A stretch of DNA of 64,000 nucleotides from Leuconostocaceae bacterium ESL0958 (lineage in GTDB: Bacteria; Bacillota; Bacilli; Lactobacillales; Lactobacillaceae): positions 1 to 64,000 of the forward strand of contig JAQTHT010000005.1 in NCBI GenBank assembly GCA_029433265.1, in the 5' to 3' direction. The notes under the pieces are model-generated. The model ran no database searches, was not told the DNA's origin, and saw nothing but the letters and a program-made list of their open reading frames with translations. This document shows, piece after piece, positions 35,553-44,393 of the stretch. Positions within the stretch are counted from its first letter, which is position 1. Every line of letters begins with the position of its first letter. Both the position numbers and the translations under genes were made by a program.

Positions 35553-36011
35553 ATGAATGAAATCAACACGATGGTAAAAAGGACTGCCGAGTTAGCGACT
35601 GCCGAACTTTTGCAAATTATGGCCGAACGGGTGCGGGTTTTTGTGGTCGAGCAGGACTGTGCCTACTAGGAAGTGGATGACCTGGATGCGCTGGCGCTGC
35701 ACGTCATGCTGAAAAAGGGGGATGACCTGTTGGCCTACGCCCGGATTGTCCCTGCTGATGACCCAGCTTATATGAGCTTTGGCCGAGTACTGGTGCCAAA
35801 GCAGTACCGGCACTTGCAGTTGGGCCGGCGGCTAGTGACGACGACGTTGGCCGAAGTAGCTCAGTGCTATCCGGACAAAGGGGTTAAAATTGCAGGCCAG
35901 GCTTATCTGCAGGCTTTTTATCAATCCTTTGGTTTTCGACCAGTATCTGATCTGTACTTAGAAGATGGCATTCCCCATCTTGATCTGGTATTAGCGCCGC
36001 CGGCGGGCTAG
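35553..36011 (+). pseudogene. ElaA-like GNAT acetyltransferase, amber-interrupted
   Basis: Reading from the ATG at 35553 (AAGGAG site upstream) gives RVRVFVVEQDCAY, then TAG at 35667-35669, then EVDDLDALALHVM and the complete remainder: GRVLVPKQYRHLQLGRRLV is the acetyl-CoA binding motif A, and QAYLQAFYQSFGFRPVS the C-terminal part. The family has YQEVD at the stop, so a single CAG to TAG change explains it. No other damage is visible, so the mutation is recent, or the gene is translated as two pieces. Confidence 0.85.
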
Positions 36012-36097
36012 TATGGCATTTGGCGGCTAGTAGCTGACGCTGCCTGGTTGGTAGCGCGCAAGCTGCTGCCTTCTTGTTTTGTGGTAGAATATTCTTT

Positions 36098-36199
36098 ATG
36101 AAAAAACGCCCTGAACCCTGGACTTGGAAGCGTCGATTACACAGCGTGGCCAATGTTAGCCCAGGGGGGGCGGTTACTCGCTTATATTTGGAGGATTAG
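36098..36199 (+). CDS. Possible 33-residue basic peptide
   Basis: An ATG at 36098 opens a frame MKKRPEPWTWKRRLHSVANV ending at 36199, three bases before the next gene. A TAGAAT at 36085-36090 would place a transcript start almost at the ATG. There is no convincing ribosome site. Its stop region contains the GGAGG of the following gene, so coupling is possible. Reality uncertain. Confidence 0.3.
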   Translation: MKKRPEPWTWKRRLHSVANVSPGGAVTRLYLED

Positions 36200-36201
36200 C
36201 A

Positions 36202-36876
36202 ATGGACCAGCCGAACTTTCCCGTTCACGAACGGCTACTTTTTGTTTGCCTACTGACGATGACGGCGGGCGCGCTGGATGCATATTCCTACTTAGAACAC
36301 GGGGCCGTCTTCGTCGGCCTACAAACTGGTAATTTGATTTTGCTAGGCATTGCCTTAGGGCAGGGGCAGTTCGCAGACGTTGGGCCCTATTTGATTTCTT
36401 TGCTGTCCTTTGGCATCGGGACTTTATTGGTTCGAATTTTACAGCATTTCCTGATGACCCGGACGGATCAGGGGGCCTTGGAGCGGCGGCTGGTCCTGCT
36501 CTATATGACAGGCCTGTTGCTGTTGTCAGCCTTTTTGGTAGGCCGGACGCCTAATCAAGTGCAGACTTCGATTTTGTCCTTTGTTGCCGCAGCGGCTTTG
36601 CAAGAATTTCGGACCCTGAAGGGCGAACGGTTCATGCCACTGATGATGACGGGCAATTTCCGAACGCTGTACGAAGCGCTCTACGATGGTTTCCTGCGAC
36701 AGGACGCCCGTCGCTTAGCGAAGGGACTGGATTTAGCAGCTGCTATCGGGGCTTTCTTTGCCGGGGCCTTTTTTGTGGGCCTCTTGGTACCGCTACTGGC
36801 TAGTTATGCGGTCTTTGTACCGGCCTTGATAACTGTGACGATGTTGTTTTTATTAAGAAAGGGAAAGGTGGCCTAA
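36202..36876 (+). CDS. YoaK/DUF1275 family membrane protein
   Basis: The 224-residue protein has six hydrophobic segments and the DUF1275 signatures TAGALDAYSYLEHGAVFVGLQ, TGNLILLG and ALQEFRTLKG...MMTGNFR. The family has no established function, though transport has been proposed. GGAGG precedes the start. It overlaps the next gene by one base. Confidence 0.85.
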   Translation: MDQPNFPVHERLLFVCLLTMTAGALDAYSYLEHGAVFVGLQTGNLILLGIALGQGQFADVGPYLISLLSFGIGTLLVRILQHFLMTRTDQGALERRLVLLYMTGLLLLSAFLVGRTPNQVQTSILSFVAAAALQEFRTLKGERFMPLMMTGNFRTLYEALYDGFLRQDARRLAKGLDLAAAIGAFFAGAFFVGLLVPLLASYAVFVPALITVTMLFLLRKGKVA

Positions 36877-37439
36877 TGCAAAAGAAAGTGGCGCTTTTAG
36901 TTGGTTCGAATCGGACCCAGTCGGTCAGCCGGCAAATTGCCCACTGGGCCCAGCCGCTGCTCAGCGACGATTCAGTGCTGGTTGATATTTTGGACTTGGC
37001 GGCCATTGATTTGCCTTGGCTGGACGAACCAGCACTGCCGGCTAGTGGACACTATCAAAAGGCAAGTACGCTTGCCTGGTCTGAACAGGTGCAGCGTTAT
37101 GATGCGCTGGTCATCATCTGCCCCCAGTACAACTGGGGCTATCCCGCTGTGTTAAAAAATGCGCTGGATACGTTATACCAAGAGTGGCAGGGGCTGCCGG
37201 TGGCTACGATTTGCTTTGGTGGCCATGGGGGCACTCAGGCTGCGATTGCGCTTGAATTGGTGTTAAAGGGCTTGCATGTGGACCGCTTAGCCGTGAATCC
37301 TTCGTTAAGTATTCCGGTCGAGGCCATTACACCCACCACGACACCGGGTGAATTGGCGGCCATCTTAGCGCCTTACCGAAACGAAATGGTTCTGTTGGCT
37401 GCTGATGTAAGGGGACACTTATGGCCAGAATCCCAGTGA
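36876..37439 (+). CDS. NADPH-dependent FMN reductase-like flavoprotein
   Basis: The 187-residue protein is a flavodoxin-fold reductase: KVALLVGSNRTQSVSRQIA (phosphate loop), CPQYNWGYPAVLKNALD (the NYG-type motif) and CFGGHGGTQAA. It likely reduces FMN or quinones with NAD(P)H in the cytosol. Overlaps at both ends show it is in an operon with the membrane protein and the CHY protein. Confidence 0.88.
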   Translation: MQKKVALLVGSNRTQSVSRQIAHWAQPLLSDDSVLVDILDLAAIDLPWLDEPALPASGHYQKASTLAWSEQVQRYDALVIICPQYNWGYPAVLKNALDTLYQEWQGLPVATICFGGHGGTQAAIALELVLKGLHVDRLAVNPSLSIPVEAITPTTTPGELAAILAPYRNEMVLLAADVRGHLWPESQ

Positions 37440-37732
37440 TTTTTGGTTTGAATTTACAGGGTAATGGTGGCTGCCGACACTATCATACTGAGCGGGACGT
37501 GCTTGCGCTTCAGTGCGCTCATTGCCAGCGCTACTATGCCTGTTACCACTGTCATGATGCGCTGGCGGACCATCCCTTTGCGGCGAGTAGCAAAGCTCAG
37601 GGGCAACCGCTTCTATGTGGCCGCTGCCAACAAAAGTTAACTTACCGGGCCTACCAGCAGGGGGCTTGTCCGCATTGCCGGGCAGCTTTTAATCCAAACT
37701 GTGCCCGCCATGCCCAGATTTATTTCTGTTAA
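37421..37732 (+). CDS. CHY-type zinc-finger protein
   Basis: The 103-residue protein is rich in Cys and His: CRHYHTERDVLALQCAHCQRYYACYHCHDALADH, CGRCQQKL, CPHCRAAFNPNCARHAQIYFC. This matches the CHY zinc finger, which binds three zinc ions. Bacterial members are of unknown role. Its zinc ligands are complete. It overlaps the flavoprotein gene by 19 nt. Confidence 0.85.
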   Translation: MARIPVIFGLNLQGNGGCRHYHTERDVLALQCAHCQRYYACYHCHDALADHPFAASSKAQGQPLLCGRCQQKLTYRAYQQGACPHCRAAFNPNCARHAQIYFC

Positions 37733-37755
37733 AATGAGATTTTTATGAAAATAGC

Positions 37756-37790
37756 TTGACAAATAAATCAACTTAATTTAATCTAATACT
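37756..37790 (+). promoter_or_regulatory. Promoter of the T-box SAM-hydrolase/ECF operon
   Basis: TTGACA at 37756-37761 is followed after 17 bp by TAATCT (37779-37784) with TAATAC next to it. It lies just before the T-box stem I. Confidence 0.6.
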
Positions 37791-37796
37791 AATCAA

Positions 37797-38067
37797 TAGC
37801 GATGAAAAGATGAGTAATCGGACTTTGTTAGCCCAGAGAGCTAACGGCTGGTGTGAGTTAGCCTAACAAAGCCGCTGAAAATGGTCTTGGAGCTACTGCA
37901 AGTGTGAGTTACGATGAGCACTTGCCGGTCTCGCCCGTTACAGCGATCGGTATACTAGCTAGTAATGGCAGCGTACTTAAAAGTGGGTGAGGCAGTGATG
38001 TCTGACCAAGACCAGGTGGTAACGCGAACTTTCGTCCCGGTAGTGCAAGCGCACTACCGGGTTTTTT
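37797..38067 (+). promoter_or_regulatory. T-box leader, Met-type specifier
   Basis: Stem I starts TAGCGATGAAAAGATGAG; its distal part has AGAGAGC and GGCTGGTGTGAG; the stem CTTTGTTAG pairs with CTAACAAAG. The specifier loop reads GAA-A-ATG-G with ATG at 37881-37883. The antiterminator T-box AGGTGGTAACGCG is at 38014-38026, and the terminator CCCGGTAGTGC/GCACTACCGGG with T-run at 38036-38067. The valS T-box of this window has GAA-G-GTT-G in the same alignment, which fixes the reading frame of the specifier as ATG (methionine). Uncharged tRNA-Met would therefore turn on the downstream operon. Confidence 0.85.
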
Positions 38068-38229
38068 ATTTAGCAAAGAACGAAGGAAGCGAATATTCTG
38101 GTTGTTGCTTTTATTTTGCGCTCAAAAGGGGGTTAAAGTTCGTTTTTAAAGTATTATTTTGATTTTATATGTTATTATTGTATTGTTTTTAAGATTATTA
38201 CAGCAAAAAAGAAGGAAGAGGATTAAGAA

Positions 38230-39075
38230 ATGACGAAACCACTAGTATTACAAACAGACTTTGGCTTGAACGATGGGGCGGTTTCGTCCATGTACGGCGT
38301 GGCCAGCCAAGTGGCCCCAGAGGTGCGGGTGGCCGATTTGACTCATGGGATTACCCCTTTTAATATTTTTGAAGCATCGTTTCGCTTAGCCCAAACGGTC
38401 CGCTACTGGCCCAAAGAAACGGTTTTTGTATCGGTCGTTGATCCTGGGGTGGGCTCCAAGCGACTGTCCCTGGTCGCCCGTTTAAAGAGTGGCCACTATG
38501 TCATCACGCCTGATAACGGCACGTTAACGCATTTGGCTGATCTCTATGGCATTGATGCAGTTCGGGTGATTGACGAGCGGATTGACCGGTTGCCTGGTTC
38601 TGAAAAATCAGCGACCTTCCACGGCCGAGACATTTACGTTTACAACGGGGCGAAGTTGGCGGCTGGACAGGTGACCTTTGAAGAAATCGGTCAAGCCCTG
38701 CCAGTCGAAGAGGTCATTACGCTGCCATTGAATCCGGCTGTGCAAACCGGCCAGACCATTACTGGCAATGTGGATATTACGGACGTAAACTTTGGTTCCC
38801 TGTGGACGAACATTGATGAAAAACTTTGGCACGAAGGTTTTGGCAGTCACTATGGCGACCGCTTTGCTGTGACGGTTTTCCATGAAGGGCAGGAAGTCTA
38901 CCATGCGGTGTTGCCCTATGAAAAGACGTTTGCCGATGTTCGGCCGGGCGCAGCTTTGCTGTACTTGAATTCTGTTAACACGGTGGGCTTGGCCATTCGA
39001 CAGGGCTCGATTGCTAATGAAGCCCATCTGTCTGCCGGACCAGATTGGTCCATTAAGATTGTGAAGGAGGATTAG
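38230..39075 (+). CDS. S-adenosyl-L-methionine hydrolase (adenosine-forming), DUF62 family
   Basis: The 281-residue protein has the DUF62 signatures LQTDFGLNDGAVSSMYGV, SVVDPGVGSKR, ITPDNGTLTHL and TFHGRDIY; the Asp-Arg-His set for activating water is visible (VDPGVGSKR, FHGRD). Family members split SAM into adenosine and methionine. It is the first gene after the Met T-box and is cotranscribed with an ECF transporter, so salvage of methionine from imported SAM or a related compound is a reasonable inference. Confidence 0.85.
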   Translation: MTKPLVLQTDFGLNDGAVSSMYGVASQVAPEVRVADLTHGITPFNIFEASFRLAQTVRYWPKETVFVSVVDPGVGSKRLSLVARLKSGHYVITPDNGTLTHLADLYGIDAVRVIDERIDRLPGSEKSATFHGRDIYVYNGAKLAAGQVTFEEIGQALPVEEVITLPLNPAVQTGQTITGNVDITDVNFGSLWTNIDEKLWHEGFGSHYGDRFAVTVFHEGQEVYHAVLPYEKTFADVRPGAALLYLNSVNTVGLAIRQGSIANEAHLSAGPDWSIKIVKED

Positions 39076-39076
39076 G

Positions 39077-39637
39077 ATGAAAAAAAGGACGTTAGCAACC
39101 CGGGATGTCGTAGCTGTTGGCTTAGGCGCCGCAGTCTTCCTGATTCTCTTTAAGTTAATTGCCATTCCAACGGGTTTGCCGAATACGCAGGTAAATGTGG
39201 CCCAATCCTGGTTGTCCCTGGTTAGCATTATTTTCTCCCCGGTGGTGGGGGCACTGGTGGCCATCATTGGGCACAGCCTAAATGATGCGCTCTCGTATGG
39301 GTCGGTATGGTGGTCTTGGGTGATTGCGGATGGTTTGTACGCTTTTGTCTTTGGCTGGCTGGTGAAAGGGGCCCGGCTCAACAAAGGGCGTTTGTCTTGG
39401 AAAAAAATCATCTGGTTCAACCTTAGTCAGTTAGTAGCCAACCTACTTGCTTGGGTCGTGCTGGCACCAAGTTTGGATATCTGGATCTATGCGGAACCAG
39501 CGAACAAAGTATACCTGCAGGGTGCGCTGAGTACGGTGGTGAACGTGCTTTCTACGGCTATTATTGGCACCTTGCTGCTCAAGCTCTATGTGAATGGACG
39601 TGGGCAAGATCGCGTATTACGAGAAGAAGATGAGTGA
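39077..39637 (+). CDS. ECF transporter S component
   Basis: The 186-residue membrane protein has five to six hydrophobic segments with GLGAAVFLILFKLIAIPTG and HSLNDALSYGSVWWSWVIADGLYAF, the pattern of ECF substrate-binding S subunits. It lies one base after the SAM hydrolase and before the ECF ATPase and T subunits. The Met T-box suggests the substrate is methionine-related, comparable with the predicted MtsTUV systems of Lactobacillales; which compound is not shown by sequence. Confidence 0.85.
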   Translation: MKKRTLATRDVVAVGLGAAVFLILFKLIAIPTGLPNTQVNVAQSWLSLVSIIFSPVVGALVAIIGHSLNDALSYGSVWWSWVIADGLYAFVFGWLVKGARLNKGRLSWKKIIWFNLSQLVANLLAWVVLAPSLDIWIYAEPANKVYLQGALSTVVNVLSTAIIGTLLLKLYVNGRGQDRVLREEDE

Positions 39638-39654
39638 ATGAAAGGGGGATGCTG

Positions 39655-41307
39655 ATGGAAACAGCGGCCATTGCAGTTAGGCATTTATCCTTTACCTACG
39701 ATAATCGGGCAGAAAAAACATTGGACGATCTCTCGTTTACCCTACCCAAGGCCAGTAAAACCCTGCTGGTAGGCCCATCCGGTTCGGGCAAAAGTACCTT
39801 GCTATCCCTCCTGAATGGTCTCATTGGTCCCCAGCAAGGGGACCTGACGGGCACCTTGTTGATTAACGGGCAGGACGCTCGGGGACAAGGGGTGTTGGAA
39901 CGGTCGCTGGCCATTGGCACCATCCTGCAAGATAGCGACCGTCAATTCGTGGGACAGACGGTGGCTGAAGACATCGCCTTTGTCTTGGAAAACGAAGCAA
40001 AAGCACAGGACGAATTAAGGCAGGCTGTGGCAGAAATAGCAGCACTACTAGGCTTAACTGACCTTCTTTCCTCGGGGCCAACTCTGCTATCCGGTGGGCA
40101 AAAGCAGCGCGTGGCGATGGCCGGCGTCTTGGTTGGCCAAAGCCCAATTTTGATTTTGGATGAACCGCTGGCTAGCCTGGATCCACAAACCGGGCAAGAA
40201 TTGCTGGCCGTCTTGGACCGTTTGCAAGCGGAACAAGGGTTAACCATTTTAATGGTCGAGCACCGTTTGGACGAAGTCCTACGGACCGATTTTGATCAGG
40301 TGCTGGTATTACAGCGGGGCCAGCTGGCCTTTGCTGGGACTAGTAGCGCCTTCTTGCAGCAATCTGACTTTGAAGAGTGGGGACTGCAGCGGCCCCCTTA
40401 TGTAGATTGGTTGTGCCAATCCGGACTGGCACTCAGTGAACTGGTCCGGCTTGACCGGGTCGATCAACTGGTCTTACCGGCCCGAAGCCGGCTGCAACCA
40501 TTAGCGCCACTCGGGCGGCCCGCTGGGGCGCCTAGCCCCGTCATCTTGGCGGCAAAGGACCTTTCTTTTACCTATGGAACGCAGCCGATTTTGTCCCATG
40601 TGTCCTTAACAGTGCATCGGGACGAGTGGCTGGCGCTACTTGGGCGCAATGGTTCTGGGAAAAGCACGTTAGCCCGGCTCCTGGCTGGTTTTCTAAAAAA
40701 GCAAAGTGGTCAAATTATTTTTGATCCGGAAGGGGCCGCCATTGATAGCGGTCGCTTATCCCTAGGGCAGTGGGCTCGCTATGTCGGCTATGTCAGTCAG
40801 AATCCAAATGAAATGCTGATTGGCCAAAGCGTCTACGACGAAGTGGCCAGTGGCTTGGTGCGACAGGGACTGGCAGCGGACCAAATTCAGGAGCGGGTGC
40901 TGGCTGGTCTCCGGCAGGCCGACCTTTACCGTTACCGAAATTGGCCAGCTATTGCTCTGTCTTACGGGCAAAAGAAGCGCTTGAGTGTCTTAGTACTGGC
41001 TGTTTTGCAGCCGGCGGTCTTAATTTTGGATGAACCGACGGCGGCGCAGGATGGGCCCAATGCGCAGGCACTCTTGCAGTATTTGGCAACACTACAGGCA
41101 TCTGGCGTGACAATTATCACGGTAACCCACGACTTGAACTTGCTGCGCCACTGGGCGAACCGCCTCTTGCTGTTAAAGGATGGCCAACTTGAAGCGGGAC
41201 ACAGTGCAGCTGAACTTTTCCGTGATCCAGTAGCGTTAGCAGCAGCTTCCTTGATTTTGCCATCGGATTTGTTGCTGCAACAGCGAATAGAAAAGGAACA
41301 GAGATGA
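39655..41307 (+). CDS. ECF transporter ATPase, two fused ABC domains
   Basis: The 550-residue protein contains two complete ABC domains in tandem. The first has [25 protein letters not shown] and LILDEPLASLDP; the second has GRNGSGKSTLA, LSYGQKKRLSVL and LILDEPTAAQDG (a YGQ signature instead of SGGQ). The fusion replaces the EcfA1/EcfA2 pair. AAAGGGGG lies 7 nt before the ATG at 39655, my preferred start. It overlaps the T component by 4 nt. A dedicated energising module in the operon marks a group I ECF system. Confidence 0.9.
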   Translation: METAAIAVRHLSFTYDNRAEKTLDDLSFTLPKASKTLLVGPSGSGKSTLLSLLNGLIGPQQGDLTGTLLINGQDARGQGVLERSLAIGTILQDSDRQFVGQTVAEDIAFVLENEAKAQDELRQAVAEIAALLGLTDLLSSGPTLLSGGQKQRVAMAGVLVGQSPILILDEPLASLDPQTGQELLAVLDRLQAEQGLTILMVEHRLDEVLRTDFDQVLVLQRGQLAFAGTSSAFLQQSDFEEWGLQRPPYVDWLCQSGLALSELVRLDRVDQLVLPARSRLQPLAPLGRPAGAPSPVILAAKDLSFTYGTQPILSHVSLTVHRDEWLALLGRNGSGKSTLARLLAGFLKKQSGQIIFDPEGAAIDSGRLSLGQWARYVGYVSQNPNEMLIGQSVYDEVASGLVRQGLAADQIQERVLAGLRQADLYRYRNWPAIALSYGQKKRLSVLVLAVLQPAVLILDEPTAAQDGPNAQALLQYLATLQASGVTIITVTHDLNLLRHWANRLLLLKDGQLEAGHSAAELFRDPVALAAASLILPSDLLLQQRIEKEQR

Positions 41308-42128
41308 CGGCTTTATTTGGATATCAAAAACGTGATTCTTACTTTCATCGATTGACGGCCAGGGCTAAGTTACTGGGGTTGATCTTCCTAACAGTGGCGG
41401 GGATGCTGTCTTTTGACGCTCGTTTTCTCGTCTTACTGACGGTTTGTGCTGCCTTTGCCCTTTATCGCAGCCGCATTCGTTGGGCCGAAATTGCTTGGAT
41501 CGTCTGGCTAACAATCTTCTTTGCCATTTTGAACCTGGTGCTCATTTATGTTTTTGCTCCCCAGTACGGCGTGAAGCTCTTTGCGGATAAAACGGTTCTG
41601 CTGGGGACTGGCCACTATGCCCTGACGAGTCAGCAGCTCTTTTATGAGTTGCTCGTGCTGCTCAAATACGCTTTTTCCCTGCCTTTAACGTTGGTCTTTT
41701 TATTGACAACACAGCCGAGCCAACTAGCGGCTGGGTTGAATCGCTTGGGCGTGCCCTATCAAATTGCCTACGCCTTTTCGTTGACGCTGCGGTATTTGCC
41801 GACTATTCAGACGGAATTTGCCATGACAAAAAAGGTCCAAGAAGCCCGGGGCTATACTTTGGGGGCGGATAGTTCCTGGCCCAACCGGTTGCTTGCTACG
41901 AGTCGGCTGCTACTTTCGCTCGTTTTTGCCACACTGGAAAAGGTGGAAGTGATTAGTCAGGCGATGGCTTTGCGTCGTTTTGGAAAAGGGAAAAGGCGCA
42001 GTTGGTACCATGCACAGCACATGGGCCAGCAAGATTGGCTTTTCCTGCTCGGAACGATTGTTTTGCTACTACTATCGATTTTCTTATGCCAGCAGAATGG
42101 CGGGCGCTTTTGGAATCCTTTTTCCTGA
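41304..42128 (+). CDS. ECF transporter T component
   Basis: The 274-residue transmembrane coupling protein has five hydrophobic stretches and the two conserved ARG-type coupling helices (KKVQEARGYTLG and ISQAMALRRFGKGKRRSWY). It completes the S-A-T transporter begun at 39077 and is the last gene of the T-box operon. Confidence 0.9.
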   Translation: MTALFGYQKRDSYFHRLTARAKLLGLIFLTVAGMLSFDARFLVLLTVCAAFALYRSRIRWAEIAWIVWLTIFFAILNLVLIYVFAPQYGVKLFADKTVLLGTGHYALTSQQLFYELLVLLKYAFSLPLTLVFLLTTQPSQLAAGLNRLGVPYQIAYAFSLTLRYLPTIQTEFAMTKKVQEARGYTLGADSSWPNRLLATSRLLLSLVFATLEKVEVISQAMALRRFGKGKRRSWYHAQHMGQQDWLFLLGTIVLLLLSIFLCQQNGGRFWNPFS

Positions 42129-42245
42129 ACTAAGGATAACGGTGCTAGTTTTCTGAGTGTTATCATAAAAAATGAAAAAAATATCATCAAATGCTTGACA
42201 GGCGTCTACGGATCCGGTAAGATGAAATCATTCACAACAGCACAT

Positions 42246-42317
42246 TGCTCTGTAGTTCAGTGGTAGAACACCGCACTGTTAATGCGTAGGTCGCTGGTTC
42301 GAGTCCAGCCGGGGCAG
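42246..42317 (+). tRNA. tRNA-Asn (anticodon GTT)
   Basis: Acceptor TGCTCTG pairs with CGGGGCA including G-T pairs; the anticodon loop CTGTTAA gives GTT; T-loop GGTTCGAGTCC. Discriminator G; CCA not encoded. Confidence 0.93.
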
Positions 42318-42334
42318 TTCCTTAGTCAAAGTAA

Positions 42335-42369
42335 AAAACGCTCATCTGATTTTCAGATGAGCGTTTTTA
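42335..42369. terminator. Bidirectional terminator after tRNA-Asn
   Basis: AAAACGCTCATCTG pairs perfectly with CAGATGAGCGTTTT around ATTTT. T-runs on both strands serve tRNA-Asn and the minus-strand gene at 42375. Confidence 0.9.
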
Positions 42370-42374
42370 CTTGC

Positions 42375-42785
42375 TTAAAGGCCGTGAAAAATCAGCCAAA
42401 GAATGACGATGATGGCTAGCCAGAAGAGCGGCTGTGTGTATTTACGCTGCTCCTGTAGCCGGCTTTGATAGACCCCATTCTCTTCCTGAGCATCAATAAT
42501 GCCATCGGCCGCGTCCCTTGCAGCTGCTTTTTCCTGTCGCCGGCGGGCAGCCCGAGCAGCAACCTGTTCAGGATGGCGATTGACGTACTGACCAATCAGT
42601 AGGAGCACCAGCGCTAAGATAAGAAAGAACAGCAAGTGCTTGAAGACAAAAAGCAGGCAGAAGAATAGGACTAGGAGTACTAATAGCCAGGGCACCCAGG
42701 CCAGCAGGGCCGCACTGGCAATGAAAAAACCGAGAAGGGCGATGAAGCCGAAAACGAGGATGAGTAATAAGAGTGTGAGAAGCAT
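42375..42785 (-). CDS. Leucine-rich small membrane protein, unknown
   Basis: The 136-residue protein has two or three tightly packed N-terminal hydrophobic segments very rich in Leu (residues 1-65), a charged central stretch (AARAARRRQEKAAARDAADG) and one C-terminal membrane segment ending IFHGL. AAAGGAA precedes the ATG. No family is recognised. Confidence 0.7.
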   Translation of the reverse strand: MLLTLLLLILVFGFIALLGFFIASAALLAWVPWLLVLLVLFFCLLFVFKHLLFFLILALVLLLIGQYVNRHPEQVAARAARRRQEKAAARDAADGIIDAQEENGVYQSRLQEQRKYTQPLFWLAIIVILWLIFHGL

Positions 42786-42863
42786 CGGAATTCCTTTCTA
42801 ACAGTGTTTGTTGGCCTCCATTATAACTTGTTTTTGTAGTCAGGGCAGGCAGGTTCAGGCGCT

Positions 42864-42983
42864 AAAAAACGAACATTAGATGAAATCAATAAAGAAAGTT
42901 CGGTTAAATGGAGGAGAAATCAGCAAAACGGTCCTTGTTAAATGAAAATTAATGCTATAATTGACTTGTTTTGACGAACATTT
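42864..42983 (+). promoter_or_regulatory. PurR-box region and promoter of the nucleoside transporter
   Basis: Three matches to the PurBox (AWWWCCGAACWWT) are present: AAAAACGAACATT at about 42865-42877, AAAGTTCGGTTAA (reverse orientation, full match) at 42895-42907, and TTTTGACGAACATTT at 42969-42983. A TATAAT at 42956-42961 lies between the second and third. The first two boxes are placed where PurR activates purine genes in Lactococcus; the third would overlap the start point. Confidence 0.65.
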
Positions 42984-43006
42984 GCAAGAGCTAAGGGAGT
43001 GTACAG

Positions 43007-44278
43007 ATGTATTTGCTGATTAACATTGTCGGCTTGGTAATCTTTATGGGCATTGCGGTGCTCTTTTCAAAGAACCGATCCGCGATTAACTGGCGTTCCG
43101 TGGCAGTCATGACGGTTTTCAACTTGGTTTTGGCCTGGTTCTTAACCTCTTTCTCCGTGGGACGTTCCATTGTGGAAGGCGCAGCCGACGGCTTCAACGA
43201 ATTGATTTCGGTGGCCAATGTGGGAATTGATTTCGCCTTGAAACCAACGGGCATGTCCTTGCCCTTCACCTTCTTTACGGGTGTATTACTCCCCGTTTTG
43301 CTGGTCGTGCCACTCTTCGATATCCTGAACTATATCGGAGTACTGCCATTTATCATTAAGTGGATTGGCCGGGGATTGTCGAAGCTGTCTGGCCAGCCAA
43401 AGTTTGAATCATTTTTCTCAGTAGAAATGATGTTCTTGGGTAATACCGAAGCCTTGGCTGTTTCTGCCAACCAATTGAAGCAGATGAAGGCAGAGCGAAA
43501 CTTGACCTTGGCCATGATGTCCATGTCCTGTGTTACGGCATCCATCATTGGTTCTTACACCCAAATGATGCCAGGCCAGTTTATTCTGACGGCTGTGCCC
43601 ATCAACGTGGTCAATGCCTTGATTGTGACGACGATTTTGAACCCCGTTACCGTCACGCCCGAAGAAGATACCATTGCCACGATTGGCAGCAGCAATCAGC
43701 CTGCCGCCGAAGATGTTGACTCTGCCTCAGAAGGGTTGGCAGAAGCAGAAGTGCAAACAGTGGCCAAGCAGGAACGGGAACCATTCTTCTCCTTCCTGGG
43801 TGATTCCATCCTGGGCGCTGGGAAGCTGATTTTGATTATTGCCGCCAATGTCATCGCCTTCGTTGCCTTGGCCGCCATGATTGATAAGGTCTTAGGCTGG
43901 GTCAATCCTTGGCTGTCTTTGGAACACTTGCTAGGAATTGTTCTCTTCCCATTTGCTTGGTTGATGGGCTTGGACACCAGTTCTGCCTTTGATTTGGCTC
44001 AGCTGATGGGGACGAAGTTGGTGACGAACGAATTCGTGGTCATGGGGAAGGTGACCAAGGAAGTTGCCCACTACCCTGAACACTATGCGGCCGTCTTAAC
44101 GGTCTTCATCACCTCCTTTGCTAACTTCTCGACGGTCGGTATGATTATTGGCTGCTTCAAGGGCATTGTTGGGGAAGAAAAGAACCGGTTGATTGCCAAG
44201 AACGTTGGCTACCTGCTTCTATCTGGTATCATGGTATCCATGTTCTCAGCAGCAATGGTCGGCCTCTTCGTTTGGTAA
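43007..44278 (+). CDS. Concentrative nucleoside transporter (NupC family)
   Basis: The 423-residue protein has about ten hydrophobic segments and CNT landmarks: GLVIFMGIAVLFSKNR, VEMMFLGNTEALAV, SCVTASIIGSYTQM, TNEFVVMGK and TSFANFSTVGMIIGCFKGI. It imports nucleosides with protons. A charged cytoplasmic loop is seen around residues 215-260. The PurR boxes upstream fit purine nucleoside salvage. It is monocistronic. Confidence 0.92.
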   Translation: MYLLINIVGLVIFMGIAVLFSKNRSAINWRSVAVMTVFNLVLAWFLTSFSVGRSIVEGAADGFNELISVANVGIDFALKPTGMSLPFTFFTGVLLPVLLVVPLFDILNYIGVLPFIIKWIGRGLSKLSGQPKFESFFSVEMMFLGNTEALAVSANQLKQMKAERNLTLAMMSMSCVTASIIGSYTQMMPGQFILTAVPINVVNALIVTTILNPVTVTPEEDTIATIGSSNQPAAEDVDSASEGLAEAEVQTVAKQEREPFFSFLGDSILGAGKLILIIAANVIAFVALAAMIDKVLGWVNPWLSLEHLLGIVLFPFAWLMGLDTSSAFDLAQLMGTKLVTNEFVVMGKVTKEVAHYPEHYAAVLTVFITSFANFSTVGMIIGCFKGIVGEEKNRLIAKNVGYLLLSGIMVSMFSAAMVGLFVW

Positions 44279-44288
44279 AAGATTGTCA

Positions 44289-44310
44289 AACCGCCTACGG
44301 GCGGTTTTTT
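44289..44310 (+). terminator. Nucleoside transporter terminator
   Basis: AACCGCC pairs with GGCGGTT around TACG, followed by a T-run. Confidence 0.9.
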
Positions 44311-44393
44311 CTTTGCTCTGAAAATTGGCCCTTTCCCCGACTTCCTGATAAAATAAAAAAGAATAATGCTGTAAGCAAAGTTGGAGGCTTGTC

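Noticed and set aside
37877-37883. Reading the first T-box specifier as AAT (Asn)
   Set aside because: Aligning with the valS T-box, where only GTT makes sense, shifts the specifier to ATG, which also fits the SAM-related genes.
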